Source: an uncultured Fretibacterium sp. (GTDB taxonomy: Bacteria > Synergistota > Synergistia > Synergistales > Aminobacteriaceae). From it: 19,988 bases of DNA. The notes below the pieces were generated by a model. It saw nothing but the letters and a program-made list of their open reading frames with translations, did not search any database and was not told the DNA's origin. The position numbers and the translations under genes are program-made. Location: positions 1 through 19,988 of the forward strand of contig CALBPU010000191.1 of assembly GCA_937899395.1 (NCBI GenBank), written 5' to 3'. Shown here one piece after another: positions 7,688 through 15,502 of this stretch. Each line of letters begins with the position of its first letter. Positions within the stretch are counted from its first letter, which is position 1.

Positions 7688-8269
7688 TTAGTCAGCCCAT
7701 AAACCTTTACGTGATTTTTTCGCTTCATCTTCAAATTTCGTGAATAAATTTGCGTAACGGGTATTAGGTTTTATGAACATTGTTTTTGCATAACCGCCGA
7801 TCAATAATCTTGCGTTGAACATGTCGCGCCTTATTGAATCCTCGTTAATGTTTTTAGGATTTGAGAGCCAGATATAAGCAAGGTGTCTGTTGTATCTGTC
7901 AGTAGGGTTTTTATCATATTCAAGCCAGACGTTTTTTCCCGTCAAAAAATTTTTCGTGAAATTGCTTGCCTCTTTACCGTAAGGTTGAACGCCTTTTTTC
8001 GGGTGAACTGTCTCAGGAGTATCAACTCCTAAAAATCTCACACGCCTTTCATCATTTCCTACTCTTATAACCGCAGTATCTCCGTCAACAACTCTCGAAA
8101 CAAATCCGTAAACTATATCAGGATTATCATTGCTGTTCTGTTGTCCTAAGAATGATAAATCATTTCCCGAAAAATACAGAGCCGCCGCTGCGATTAAAAG
8201 CAGTATTAATTTTTTCGGCTCTAATTTTGAGAGGTCATTGAGCGTGATATTCTTTTTTCTTCCGGCCAT
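7688..8269 (-). CDS. Membrane-anchored or exported thermonuclease (SNase family)
   Basis: 193 residues. A basic N-terminus (MAGRKKN) and a hydrophobic stretch at about 20-33 (KLILLLIAAAALYFSG) form an uncleaved anchor or signal, so the nuclease domain (about 53-190) faces outward. The domain has the staphylococcal nuclease motifs: VVDGDTAVI, RVRFLGVDTPETVHP (Arg78, Asp83, Glu86) and DRYNRHLAYIW (Arg128), the equivalents of Arg35, Asp40, Glu43 and Arg87. It should be a Ca2+-dependent nuclease cutting DNA and RNA in the periplasm, perhaps for nucleotide scavenging. Its AGGAGGTAA ribosome site overlaps the stop codon of the C69 gene, with a 5-nt gap, so the two are translated as a pair. Confidence 0.92.
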   Translation of the reverse strand: MAGRKKNITLNDLSKLEPKKLILLLIAAAALYFSGNDLSFLGQQNSNDNPDIVYGFVSRVVDGDTAVIRVGNDERRVRFLGVDTPETVHPKKGVQPYGKEASNFTKNFLTGKNVWLEYDKNPTDRYNRHLAYIWLSNPKNINEDSIRRDMFNARLLIGGYAKTMFIKPNTRYANLFTKFEDEAKKSRKGLWAD

Positions 8270-8274
8270 GAATT

Positions 8275-10044
8275 TTACCTCCTAACCTGAGTTTTAACAG
8301 TGCCCGCGAATTTTTTCCCTGACTTATCGACTAACACTAAATACAAATCCGTGAAACACGGTACAGCGTCTTTAATCCATTCACCCGAATTAAACTCAAG
8401 CTCATAATAATTACGGTTAAGGTCATTAACATTGACACATTGAGACCATTGATTTTGTGTAGTGTAAGAAGTTCCGCATTTACATTTTGAAATATCAAGC
8501 TCATTGAAGTTTATATGATCCTTTGGGATTTTGATTTTGAAATTTTCGCCGTCCTTTATCGAGATCGAGTTCAAAGCTTCACCGTGAATTATGTTTAATT
8601 TGTTTATCATTTCCTGAGTAAAAATTTCAATTTTCTCAGCAAATTGCATAACTATTCCTTCCATCATTGAACGGGCAATAATAGGACGGTCTTTTAAGCG
8701 CAGTTCAATTTGAGCGTCAAGAGGTTCAAGAGTGCTTTCAAAATTTTCCTCGATTGATTTAATTTTCCTGCTGACCAAATTATTTTCACGTTCTCCTAAA
8801 ATATCACAGGCCGCATTAATCTTCATTGCTCTGTACCATGCGTTATTTTTGTAGTCCATGTCTTGAGGTTTAGTTTTGAAATGTTCATCGAGAGATTTTT
8901 CAGGCTCAACATCTTCGTAACCTTCAGGCATCGAATTTATTCCGAAATACCAAGTTAAATAAGGAGTGCTGCATGGCCTTCCCAATGCTTTACGAATGAT
9001 AATGCGGTCAGGATTATAACGAATTTGAACAATAGTGCTTTCGAGAGTGTCAATGTTACAGATTGAAATAGGTTTTGAGAAATGATCGTTAGGTGTTTCG
9101 TTATGAGAGCGCAAAATTCTTTTCAGAGTTTCAATACCGACTTTTTGAGCAGGTTTGATTGAGAACGGAAGAGATTGCCATTCCGTTTTTAACAGTCCTG
9201 ATAAATCCATTTCCAACAAAATTTCAAATGCTTTAACATGCCTGTAAGTATTTTTTTCAAGCCCGAAATAATCATCAGCCTGATAAACTTTTGAGAAGTC
9301 AAAAATTTCTCCTTCATCAGGATTAAACCAGCCTCTTTTAATTGCATAGCTCACCAGTTCATCATAGCCTCGTGATTTTTTATCAGGTTCTCTTATTGTG
9401 TAGTGGTTAGGAATTACAGCGACTTCATCATCAGGTACTCTTGAGATTGCGTAATGTTTTCCGTTTACGATCTGCATAACGAAAATCTCATCTTTATCCG
9501 AAAAAGCATAAGACCTTCCGCTTGAAGCATAACCGTATTTTTCGACTAAATTACAGGCAATTTCAACAGCGTCTTTCGCAGTTCGTGCCTTTTCAGCAAC
9601 AAGCCTTCTTAATCCGTAGCCTATTCCGCCGTTTAATAATTCGGGATTGTCTTCCTTTGATTTTTCGCAGTTGTTCGAGCAAATTACAACGCCGTTTCCG
9701 TTGATATAAAAATCACAGAATGCCGAATCGGAATAATCTTCACTGAAAGTTTTTGCTTCAGACCAAAATAAATTTGTTCGAGTGTGAAAGAGATCGATCT
9801 TTGAAAGATTGGGTTCAAATTTTGTTTTAGCGTTTGGATTTCTGCACATTTTGCCGACAATATGAGTTTGCATTGTGAACCTTCCTGGAGCGTCCTCGTT
9901 ATGACCGGCAAGAACTTCACCTGTAGCAGATGCTTTTTTGCCAACCAAAATTGTCATACAGGCATAAGAACTTTTAGCCCTCAAAAAAAATATAAGGCTC
10001 ATAAAAAATATTATCATTGAAAAAAACGAACAAAAATCTGACAT
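8275..10044 (-). CDS. Secreted C69-family dipeptidase
   Basis: 589 residues. A long hydrophobic signal (residues 2-21) ends in KSSYA|CMTILVGKKASATG. Peptidase family C69 (PepD-type Ntn hydrolases) uses an N-terminal cysteine as nucleophile, and here Cys29 would be exposed by signal peptidase cleavage after Ala28. The downstream AGHNEDAPGRF and the segment with NGNGVVICSNNC, GIGYGLRRLVAEKARTAKDA and SDKDEIFVMQIVNGKHY fit the family fold. The enzyme probably releases dipeptides in the periplasm or outside the cell, feeding an amino-acid-fermenting lifestyle. The site is not a good lipobox (no Leu at -3), so a lipoprotein is less likely. ATG 10044 has AAGGAG upstream. First gene of a two-gene unit with the thermonuclease and divergent from the AsmA/TamB gene. 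Confidence 0.88.
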   Translation of the reverse strand: MSDFCSFFSMIIFFMSLIFFLRAKSSYACMTILVGKKASATGEVLAGHNEDAPGRFTMQTHIVGKMCRNPNAKTKFEPNLSKIDLFHTRTNLFWSEAKTFSEDYSDSAFCDFYINGNGVVICSNNCEKSKEDNPELLNGGIGYGLRRLVAEKARTAKDAVEIACNLVEKYGYASSGRSYAFSDKDEIFVMQIVNGKHYAISRVPDDEVAVIPNHYTIREPDKKSRGYDELVSYAIKRGWFNPDEGEIFDFSKVYQADDYFGLEKNTYRHVKAFEILLEMDLSGLLKTEWQSLPFSIKPAQKVGIETLKRILRSHNETPNDHFSKPISICNIDTLESTIVQIRYNPDRIIIRKALGRPCSTPYLTWYFGINSMPEGYEDVEPEKSLDEHFKTKPQDMDYKNNAWYRAMKINAACDILGERENNLVSRKIKSIEENFESTLEPLDAQIELRLKDRPIIARSMMEGIVMQFAEKIEIFTQEMINKLNIIHGEALNSISIKDGENFKIKIPKDHINFNELDISKCKCGTSYTTQNQWSQCVNVNDLNRNYYELEFNSGEWIKDAVPCFTDLYLVLVDKSGKKFAGTVKTQVRR

Positions 10045-10083
10045 AAAAATTTATTCTCCTTAATAATTTCTTGTATTCTATCT

Positions 10084-10089
10084 TATAAT
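10084..10089 (+). promoter_or_regulatory. Putative -10 for the AsmA/TamB-M50 operon
   Basis: A consensus TATAAT lies about 33 nt before the TTG start in the 78-nt divergent gap. It lacks the TG extension and a clear -35. On the minus strand the same gap offers only a weak TAGAAT for the C69 gene. Confidence 0.35.
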
Positions 10090-10122
10090 TAATTTTAATA
10101 TTATAAAGGAGCGTGAAAATTA

Positions 10123-13100
10123 TTGACGCAAGAATTAACGCCTGATGACATTTTATTAGGCAGACGAAGACCTCACAGAAGGCGCAGACCTGTTCAAACT
10201 TCACATAATAAGAGAGGTTTTCATTCAAAATTTTTAATGTGCTTCGTTTTATTTATAATAGTTTTGGGAATTATATTTTCTTTTGCAGATGTGGGAGGAA
10301 ATATAATTCTTGATTTTGCTGAAAAATTTTTGAGCGATAATTACAAATTGAATTTAACCGCTGAAAAATTATCAGGTAACCCTGTTAAAGGTTATACGCT
10401 TCATAATTTTGAAATTTCCCCGATTAACGGTGAAAAAATTTTGAGTGCTGAATATTTATCAGGGCGTGTAAATTTCGGAGCATTGCTTACGGGTAAAATT
10501 AAACTTGCCGAAATTTCATTAGGAGGATTAAGTGCGGATATTGAAAAATTAATCGAGACTGCGAAAAATTTAAGTAGCCCCTCCGCTGTATCAAACTTGC
10601 GCCCCTTGAGAATGGGGAGAGGATCAAACTTGTTTGGTGAGGGGGTAGCGTTTGCTGATACTCAAGAGACGTTGCCCGAAATTCCTTTAGACCGCTTCAA
10701 TTTAATCGACAGTCATTTAACATCTCAGTACGGGGTTATAGACGTTTCAAATTTAACGGCCGACTTGAATAATTTCGACATTGAAATTGACGGAAAAATT
10801 AACGGCGTTCCTCTTAACGGAAAAATTGACATGGGAGAAGACGCAGGGCTTACAGCTATAAATAAGTCGGAATTAAATTTAGGTTCGGGAAAAATTTTAG
10901 CGACTGGAGGTTTAACAAACGAGAATTTGAGTTTTGCTGCATCACTTGAAAACTTAAACATCAAAGAATTAACGGCCTTATATCCTTCATTATTAAGCTC
11001 GAAAGATTTTGAAGGCTCTGCAAATGTTAATATCGGTGTAACGGGAAAATTGAATGACCCTAAAATTTCAGGCACTCTTGATTATAAAGGCTCAAAAATT
11101 TACGGGTTTATAGTCGAAAGGTTCAGCGCGAATTTTAATTATTCCGATTACAGATTTGCTATGAATAATATTCAGGCTAATGCGTTAAACGTGCCTGTTC
11201 AGGGCGAGATAGCCGTAGCAAACAGACCTAAGGAAAAAATTTCAGTGATGATTAAGTTAGACGGGAGCGAGGCAAATTTGAACGGTCTTGATAAAGTCTT
11301 AAATATTCCTGAACTGAAAAAACTTTCGGGCAAAGTTTCATTGTTTAATGCGAATATCAGCGGCTATGTTGATTCGTTAAACGGGCTTGTAAATTTCACT
11401 GCTCCGAAAATCGCTTATGACGGAAGAGCATTAACAAATATTAAGGCACAAATGAAACTTGCACATAGCGACACTGCAAATGTAGACGGAAAATTTAATT
11501 TTGAAGGTGCTAACGGGTATTTGCAGGGCAGCGTTGCTTCAGTTTTAACAAATCCGATATTAAACATCACGGCAAAAATTGCTGACCTTGATGTTAAACG
11601 TGTTGAAAATATGATCCCTGATGCTTCGGATTATAAACTTGCTGGAAAAATCACGGCTTCAGTTAATGTTAAAGGTAAAACGTCAGATCCTTCAATATCA
11701 GGTTCAATTAACAGTCCTGAATTTTCAGGTTTCGATCAAAAAATTACAAAGCCCGTTATTAATTTCAAATTCGCAAATAGAACTTTGACGTTAAGCAAAA
11801 CAGAAGGAACATTAAACGGAATGCCGATAAATTTGAGCGGAACAATTTCGCCGCTGCCTTCTGCAAATCCGAATTTGAATATAAACGCAACCGTTGAAGT
11901 ATCGCCTAATGCCTTAAAAACTTATGTGCCTGATATAAATCAATACGCCGTTAAAGGTACGGTGAATGCAGGAATAAAAATTCAGGGAAATGTTAATAAC
12001 CCTTCAATAAATTTCATGGCCTCATCTAAAAATCTTCAGGCTATGAACATGATAACTGCAAAAGATATTGAACTTACTACGGCAATGAACGGAGATTTAA
12101 CGAAACTTGAGAAGATTAACGTTAAGACATCTGCTAAGAGCATAACGGCGAGCGGAATAACTTTTTCAGATGTTAATGCGTCTGTCAACAAAAGCTCCGA
12201 CAAAATTATTCTCGATAACATCAGCGCAAAAAGCGGAGAAGGAAATATAAACGGAAACGGTTCGGCTTCAATTTCAGGTAAAGAAAATATGAACTTCAAT
12301 TTTAATTTCAACAATCTTAATTTAGCTTCTTTAGCTTCAGCATCGGGAGTTGATTTGAAGGGAAATTTAACGGGCAATCTGAAAATTTCAGGCTCAAATA
12401 CGAATCCGTCATTAAATTTCAACGCTAATGTTCCGTCATTAAATGCTGTAGGATTTGCTTTGAATAATTTGATCGCTGATATTTCTGGAAATATGCAGAA
12501 CATAAAATTAAATCGTGTCAGAGCAGAAGTTGAAGGAGCAGAAGTTACAGCTAACGGCAATATACAAATTTCTCCGTCATTGAAAATCAATGTAGCCTTA
12601 AACGGAAATAAAATTCAGCTTGATAAAATTTTGAAAGATATTCCAGCCATGAAGGGGAATTTGTCAGGTGTAGCGAATTTCAAATTCAATTTAACAGGTA
12701 ATGACAAAAAAATTTCAGGTACAGGTTCATTGACATCATCAGCGATAAAAGCATGGGGAATAAATTTGACTGATGTAAATTTACCTCTTTCATATTCGGG
12801 AAATAATTTTTCATCGAATAACGGAACTGCGAAATTATACGGAGGAAATGCGAAAAATAATTTAACGTTTGATATTTCAAAGATGGGATTTTCGGATAAC
12901 ATCGAAGCATCAGGCATTAATGTAAATTCATTAATACAAGATGTCTCAGGAGGTCTTGAAGGTAAGATAACGGGCACGGGAAAATTGACGATGAAAATTA
13001 ACGGCTCTGTAGAAGATAAGACGACTTATTCAGGCTCAGGAAATTTTTCGATGGGCTCTGGAGGAATTTCTGGCTTCAAATGGCTTGATGTTGTAACGAA

Positions 13101-13875
13101 AATTCACAACACTAACGGAATTAATTACTCAAGTGTCAACGCTCCTTTAACATTGCAGACGGGAAAATTAATATTGCGTTCGGGGACTATTGCTAAAGCA
13201 AACAACAAAGACCCGATTTACACATACGCAAAACTTTCGCAAAACGGCACGATTGATTTCAGCGGCAATGATGTAACGTTGAATTTAATGACTGAGAGCA
13301 ATATTAATTATCAATTAATTAACGCTATTCAAGGCGGAAGTGTCGGAGGATTTGCGGCATTGTTCAAAGGCGGTGCTTCAAATTGGAAGGACGGAATAAA
13401 AACTTTTATGTCAGGAGGATTGAAACAGGCTGAAAAAGTTGCATCGACGGGAGATTTCAGGATTGTAACGTTAAAGATTTCGGGCAAAGCAGCTTCACCG
13501 TCATTTTCGCAGTTAAAAATCGGGTCTTCAACTTTGAAACAAAATCAAAGCACTGATAAAACGCAGGAAAATTTGACTAAGGAAAAAATTATTGACAGGG
13601 CAGTTGATGTAATAGTTCCGAATAATGTGAAGAAAGAGATCAAAGAAAATCTCAAAAAGGAAATCATTAAGACTGTTACACCTTCAAAGTCTTCAAATAA
13701 TAGTAATAATAATAACAAAACAAAAACTGATACAACGAAAAAAGTACAGCCTGCTGAGGTAAAAAATGAAGTCAAAAAGAATGTGCAGCAAAAAATTCAA
13801 CAGACTGTGAACGACAACAAAGAAAAAATTAAAGAGGAATTGAAGAAAGGATTAGGAGGTCTTTTTAAGCGATGA
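10123..13875 (+). CDS. Giant AsmA/TamB-like inter-membrane protein
   Basis: 1250 residues. A very basic cytoplasmic tip (RRRPHRRRR, about 14-22) precedes one transmembrane helix (about 37-55). The rest is a long repetitive beta-rich periplasmic body, with recurring blocks such as GKTSDPSISGSINSP, GNVNNPSINFMAS and GSNTNPSLNFNANVP. Residues about 950-1140 resemble the AsmA C-terminal domain (GSGNFSMGSGGISGFKWLD, FSGNDVTLNLMTESN, VTLKISGKAASPSFSQLKI). The tail (about 1140-1250) is Lys/Asn-rich and ends in GLGGLFKR, like other AsmA-type proteins. Such proteins form hydrophobic grooves that bridge inner and outer membranes and are linked to phospholipid transport, so this gene argues for a diderm host. 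Start TTG is chosen because AAAGGAG lies 11 nt upstream; the next ATG is inside the helix. It overlaps the M50 gene by 4 nt. Confidence 0.85.
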   Translation: MTQELTPDDILLGRRRPHRRRRPVQTSHNKRGFHSKFLMCFVLFIIVLGIIFSFADVGGNIILDFAEKFLSDNYKLNLTAEKLSGNPVKGYTLHNFEISPINGEKILSAEYLSGRVNFGALLTGKIKLAEISLGGLSADIEKLIETAKNLSSPSAVSNLRPLRMGRGSNLFGEGVAFADTQETLPEIPLDRFNLIDSHLTSQYGVIDVSNLTADLNNFDIEIDGKINGVPLNGKIDMGEDAGLTAINKSELNLGSGKILATGGLTNENLSFAASLENLNIKELTALYPSLLSSKDFEGSANVNIGVTGKLNDPKISGTLDYKGSKIYGFIVERFSANFNYSDYRFAMNNIQANALNVPVQGEIAVANRPKEKISVMIKLDGSEANLNGLDKVLNIPELKKLSGKVSLFNANISGYVDSLNGLVNFTAPKIAYDGRALTNIKAQMKLAHSDTANVDGKFNFEGANGYLQGSVASVLTNPILNITAKIADLDVKRVENMIPDASDYKLAGKITASVNVKGKTSDPSISGSINSPEFSGFDQKITKPVINFKFANRTLTLSKTEGTLNGMPINLSGTISPLPSANPNLNINATVEVSPNALKTYVPDINQYAVKGTVNAGIKIQGNVNNPSINFMASSKNLQAMNMITAKDIELTTAMNGDLTKLEKINVKTSAKSITASGITFSDVNASVNKSSDKIILDNISAKSGEGNINGNGSASISGKENMNFNFNFNNLNLASLASASGVDLKGNLTGNLKISGSNTNPSLNFNANVPSLNAVGFALNNLIADISGNMQNIKLNRVRAEVEGAEVTANGNIQISPSLKINVALNGNKIQLDKILKDIPAMKGNLSGVANFKFNLTGNDKKISGTGSLTSSAIKAWGINLTDVNLPLSYSGNNFSSNNGTAKLYGGNAKNNLTFDISKMGFSDNIEASGINVNSLIQDVSGGLEGKITGTGKLTMKINGSVEDKTTYSGSGNFSMGSGGISGFKWLDVVTKIHNTNGINYSSVNAPLTLQTGKLILRSGTIAKANNKDPIYTYAKLSQNGTIDFSGNDVTLNLMTESNINYQLINAIQGGSVGGFAALFKGGASNWKDGIKTFMSGGLKQAEKVASTGDFRIVTLKISGKAASPSFSQLKIGSSTLKQNQSTDKTQENLTKEKIIDRAVDVIVPNNVKKEIKENLKKEIIKTVTPSKSSNNSNNNNKTKTDTTKKVQPAEVKNEVKKNVQQKIQQTVNDNKEKIKEELKKGLGGLFKR
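10575..10647 (+). repeat. Palindromic repeat element read in frame within the AsmA/TamB gene
   Basis: This stretch is visibly richer in G+C than its surroundings. The outer arms TAGCCCCTC (10575-10583) and GAGGGGGTA (10639-10647) are inverted repeats with one mismatch. Inside are CCCC...GGGG arms (10602-10605 and 10614-10617) and two direct copies of ATCAAACTTG (10590-10599 and 10623-10632) exactly 33 nt apart. It is translated in frame as about residues 151-175 (SSPSAVSNLRPLRMGRGSNL and a few more), a sequence unlike the beta-rich repeats on either side. It resembles the small palindromic elements scattered in many AT-rich gut bacteria; no second copy is seen in this window. Confidence 0.55.
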
Positions 13876-14486
13876 GGTTATTACATGATCCGATTAGATT
13901 GGTATTAACATTGCCTGCGCTTTTATGGGCATTATCATTTCATGAATTTTGTCATGGATTTGCGGCAAAAATGGTTGGAGATCCTACCGCTGAAAGATAC
14001 GGGAGGCTTTCATTAAACCCGTTTGCGCATTTTGATTTAGTCGGAACATTAATGTTATTGTTCGTAGGTTTCGGCTGGGCAAAACCTGTACCGATTAATA
14101 CGAGATATTTCAAACACCCTCGCAGGGATTTAATCATAGTATCGTTAGCAGGTGTAGCCGGAAATATTTTGACGGCAATAATAACAGTATTAATATTTCG
14201 TTTCGTAGGGATTTATTGGTACCGATTAACAGGACGTGCAGGATTAATATTTGTGTTTCAAATGGTGAATATAAACATGGGTTTAGCGGCATTTAATTTA
14301 ATCCCGATACCTCCGTTAGACGGTTCGAGAGTTTTGGAAGCGTTTTTGCCGTATAAGTACATGGAATATTATTATTGGCTTGAGAGATACGGATTAATAA
14401 TTTTGTTTGTGCTGCTTTTAACGGGAATAATCAACGTAATTTTTGATCCGATTATAGAGTTGTTGTGGCATTTGCTGCCGTATTAA
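13872..14486 (+). CDS. Site-2 protease family metalloprotease (M50)
   Basis: 204 residues, strongly hydrophobic. HEFCHGF (24-30) gives the HExxH zinc motif inside the first membrane region, LAGVAGN (92-98) matches the family's conserved glycine stretch, and NLIPIPPLDGSRVLE (142-156) gives the NPxPPLDG-type third ligand, Asp150. Several helices surround these motifs. This short form without PDZ domain is the common YwhC/Rip3-like group of intramembrane proteases, which cut transmembrane segments; the substrate is unknown. The start ATG overlaps the AsmA/TamB stop as ATGA, with GGAGGT (13855-13860) 11 nt upstream, so the two genes are translationally coupled and probably share an envelope role. 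Confidence 0.92.
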   Translation: MRLLHDPIRLVLTLPALLWALSFHEFCHGFAAKMVGDPTAERYGRLSLNPFAHFDLVGTLMLLFVGFGWAKPVPINTRYFKHPRRDLIIVSLAGVAGNILTAIITVLIFRFVGIYWYRLTGRAGLIFVFQMVNINMGLAAFNLIPIPPLDGSRVLEAFLPYKYMEYYYWLERYGLIILFVLLLTGIINVIFDPIIELLWHLLPY

Positions 14487-14495
14487 TGAACCGTC

Positions 14496-14529
14496 GCCAC
14501 ACACTCTTGATTTTAGTCATGAGTTAGGC
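14496..14529 (+). repeat. Stem-loop resembling an IS200/IS605 right-end hairpin
   Basis: GCC (14496-14498) and GGC (14527-14529) enclose ACTC-T-TGA (14503-14510) paired with TCA-T-GAGT (14517-14524), with a single T-T mismatch and the loop TTTTAG. The core GATTTTAGTC resembles the GACTTTAGTC-type core common in IS605-family ends, and is close to the hairpin at 18943-18963. No transposase gene is adjacent. It has no T-tract, so it is not a normal terminator. Confidence 0.35.
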
Positions 14530-14674
14530 AACCCGTATCATTGCATTTGCATTAATTCTATGTTTGAGTGTTTCTGCCTTTGCAAGTCCAGCTGAAGCAA
14601 GCTGGAGCAGTTTCTGGCAGGGAGTTGGCGACTTTTTCTCCGAATCTTGTGAGTTTTTTGTTAGAGCAGCCGAC

Positions 14675-14704
14675 GGAATTATCAGCTTCGGAATTATCAG
14701 CTTC
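14675..14704 (+). repeat. 15-bp tandem repeat in the small exported frame
   Basis: GGAATTATCAGCTTC occurs twice in direct succession, followed by a third partial start GGAATTA. It encodes GIISF twice and keeps the frame. A perfect palindrome CGGCGGCCGCCG follows at 14722-14733. Confidence 0.8.
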
Positions 14705-14750
14705 GGAATTAGAATATTCTTCGGCGGCCGCCGATAAGTAAAAAGTAAGT

Positions 14751-14789
14751 AGTGAGAAGTCTTGACTTGTTTCGGGCTTCTCACTGCTT
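14751..14789. terminator. Bidirectional terminator between convergent genes
   Basis: AGTGAGAAG (14751-14759) and CTTCTCACT (14777-14785) form a perfect 9-bp stem. It is followed by GCTTTT on the + strand and by ACTTACTTTTT on the minus strand, so it can end both the M50 transcript and the araA-araD transcript arriving from the right. Confidence 0.75.
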
Positions 14790-14801
14790 TTATACGTTTA
14801 A

Positions 14802-15500
14802 TTATTTCTGTCCGTAATAAGCATTAGGCCCGTGCTTCCTCATGTAATGTTTGTCGAAAATATATTGAGGAGCTTCGGGCGTATTCGGGTCAATGGTGAT
14901 TGTATACATTGCCATTTTCGCTACCTCTTCAAGAACGACTGCATGATATACAGCTTGGGCTGCATCTTTACCCCATGAAAAAGGACCGTGATTTCTGCAA
15001 ACAATTCCCGGAACCGCAAGAGCTTCTAAATTTCGCTCCTTAAATGTTTCAATGATTACTTTGCCGGTGTTAAGTTCGTAATCTTCTTCGACTTCCTGAG
15101 CCGTTAAACTTCTCGAACACGGCACTCTTCCGTAAAAATAATCCGCGTGTGTTGTCCCGAATGCAGGAATATCTTTTCCAGCTTGTGCCCATGCTACAGC
15201 GTGTGAGCTGTGAGTATGAACAATTCCTCCGACTTTCGGGAATGCTTTGTAAAGTTCAACGTGAGTTTTTGTATCTGATGAAGGATTCAAATTCCCTTCA
15301 ACGATTTTGTTATCAAGATCAACGATGACTAATTTTTCAGGAGTTAATTCTTCATATTCAACACCTGAAGGCTTAATGACAACAAGATTTTTTTCACGGT
15401 CAATTCCGCTGACATTTCCCCAAGTGTAAGTTACAAGACCGCGTTTAGGGAGTTCCATATTCGCTTTGTAAACTTCTTCACGTAATTTTTCAAGCATCAT
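14802..15500 (-). CDS. araD: L-ribulose-5-phosphate 4-epimerase
   Basis: 232 residues of the class II aldolase/AraD family. Visible are the phosphate-binding GNVSG (28-32), IKPSG (42-46) and SSDTKTH (74-80), with Asp76, and the zinc ligands in HTHSSH (His95, His97) and RNHGPFSWG (His171); the C-terminus ends NAYYGQK. These positions match the E. coli enzyme almost exactly, which favours AraD over the ascorbate-pathway paralogues. It converts L-ribulose 5-phosphate to D-xylulose 5-phosphate, the last step of arabinose entry into the pentose phosphate pathway. The start (ATGATG, first ATG at 15500) lies 2 nt after the araA stop, and its GGAGG site sits in the end of araA, so the two are coupled. 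Confidence 0.94.
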   Translation of the reverse strand: MMLEKLREEVYKANMELPKRGLVTYTWGNVSGIDREKNLVVIKPSGVEYEELTPEKLVIVDLDNKIVEGNLNPSSDTKTHVELYKAFPKVGGIVHTHSSHAVAWAQAGKDIPAFGTTHADYFYGRVPCSRSLTAQEVEEDYELNTGKVIIETFKERNLEALAVPGIVCRNHGPFSWGKDAAQAVYHAVVLEEVAKMAMYTITIDPNTPEAPQYIFDKHYMRKHGPNAYYGQK

Positions 15501-15502
15501 AA

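Larger units (their letters stand above)
14486..14737 (+). pseudogene. Broken frame for a small exported protein
   Basis: A frame ending at TAA 14735-14737 reads, from codon 14528, ATRIIAFALILCLSVSAFA then SPAEASWSSFWQGVGDFF and on to an aromatic, glycine-rich end (FGIRIFFGGRR). This has the marks of a signal peptide with cleavage after AFA and a mature part of about 50 residues. There is no ATG, GTG or TTG at a suitable place after the in-frame TAG at 14525-14527. The same frame continues upstream through that TAG to an ATG at 14486 that overlaps the M50 stop as TAATG. So either the gene lost its start, or it is interrupted by an amber codon. The upstream part coincides with a stem-loop and does not look like protein. 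I do not recognise the family. Confidence 0.45.

Noticed and set aside
9974..10228. Open frame of 84 codons on the - strand across the divergent gap
   Set aside because: It overlaps the starts of both the C69 and the AsmA/TamB genes and has no recognisable features.
12036..12590. Open frame of 184 codons on the - strand
   Set aside because: It is antisense to the AsmA/TamB gene. Repetitive, AT-rich coding sequence with few stops on the other strand explains its length.
14524..14784. Open frame of 86 codons on the - strand
   Set aside because: It runs through the bidirectional terminator and opposite the exported-protein frame; its product is low-complexity and unlike any family I know.
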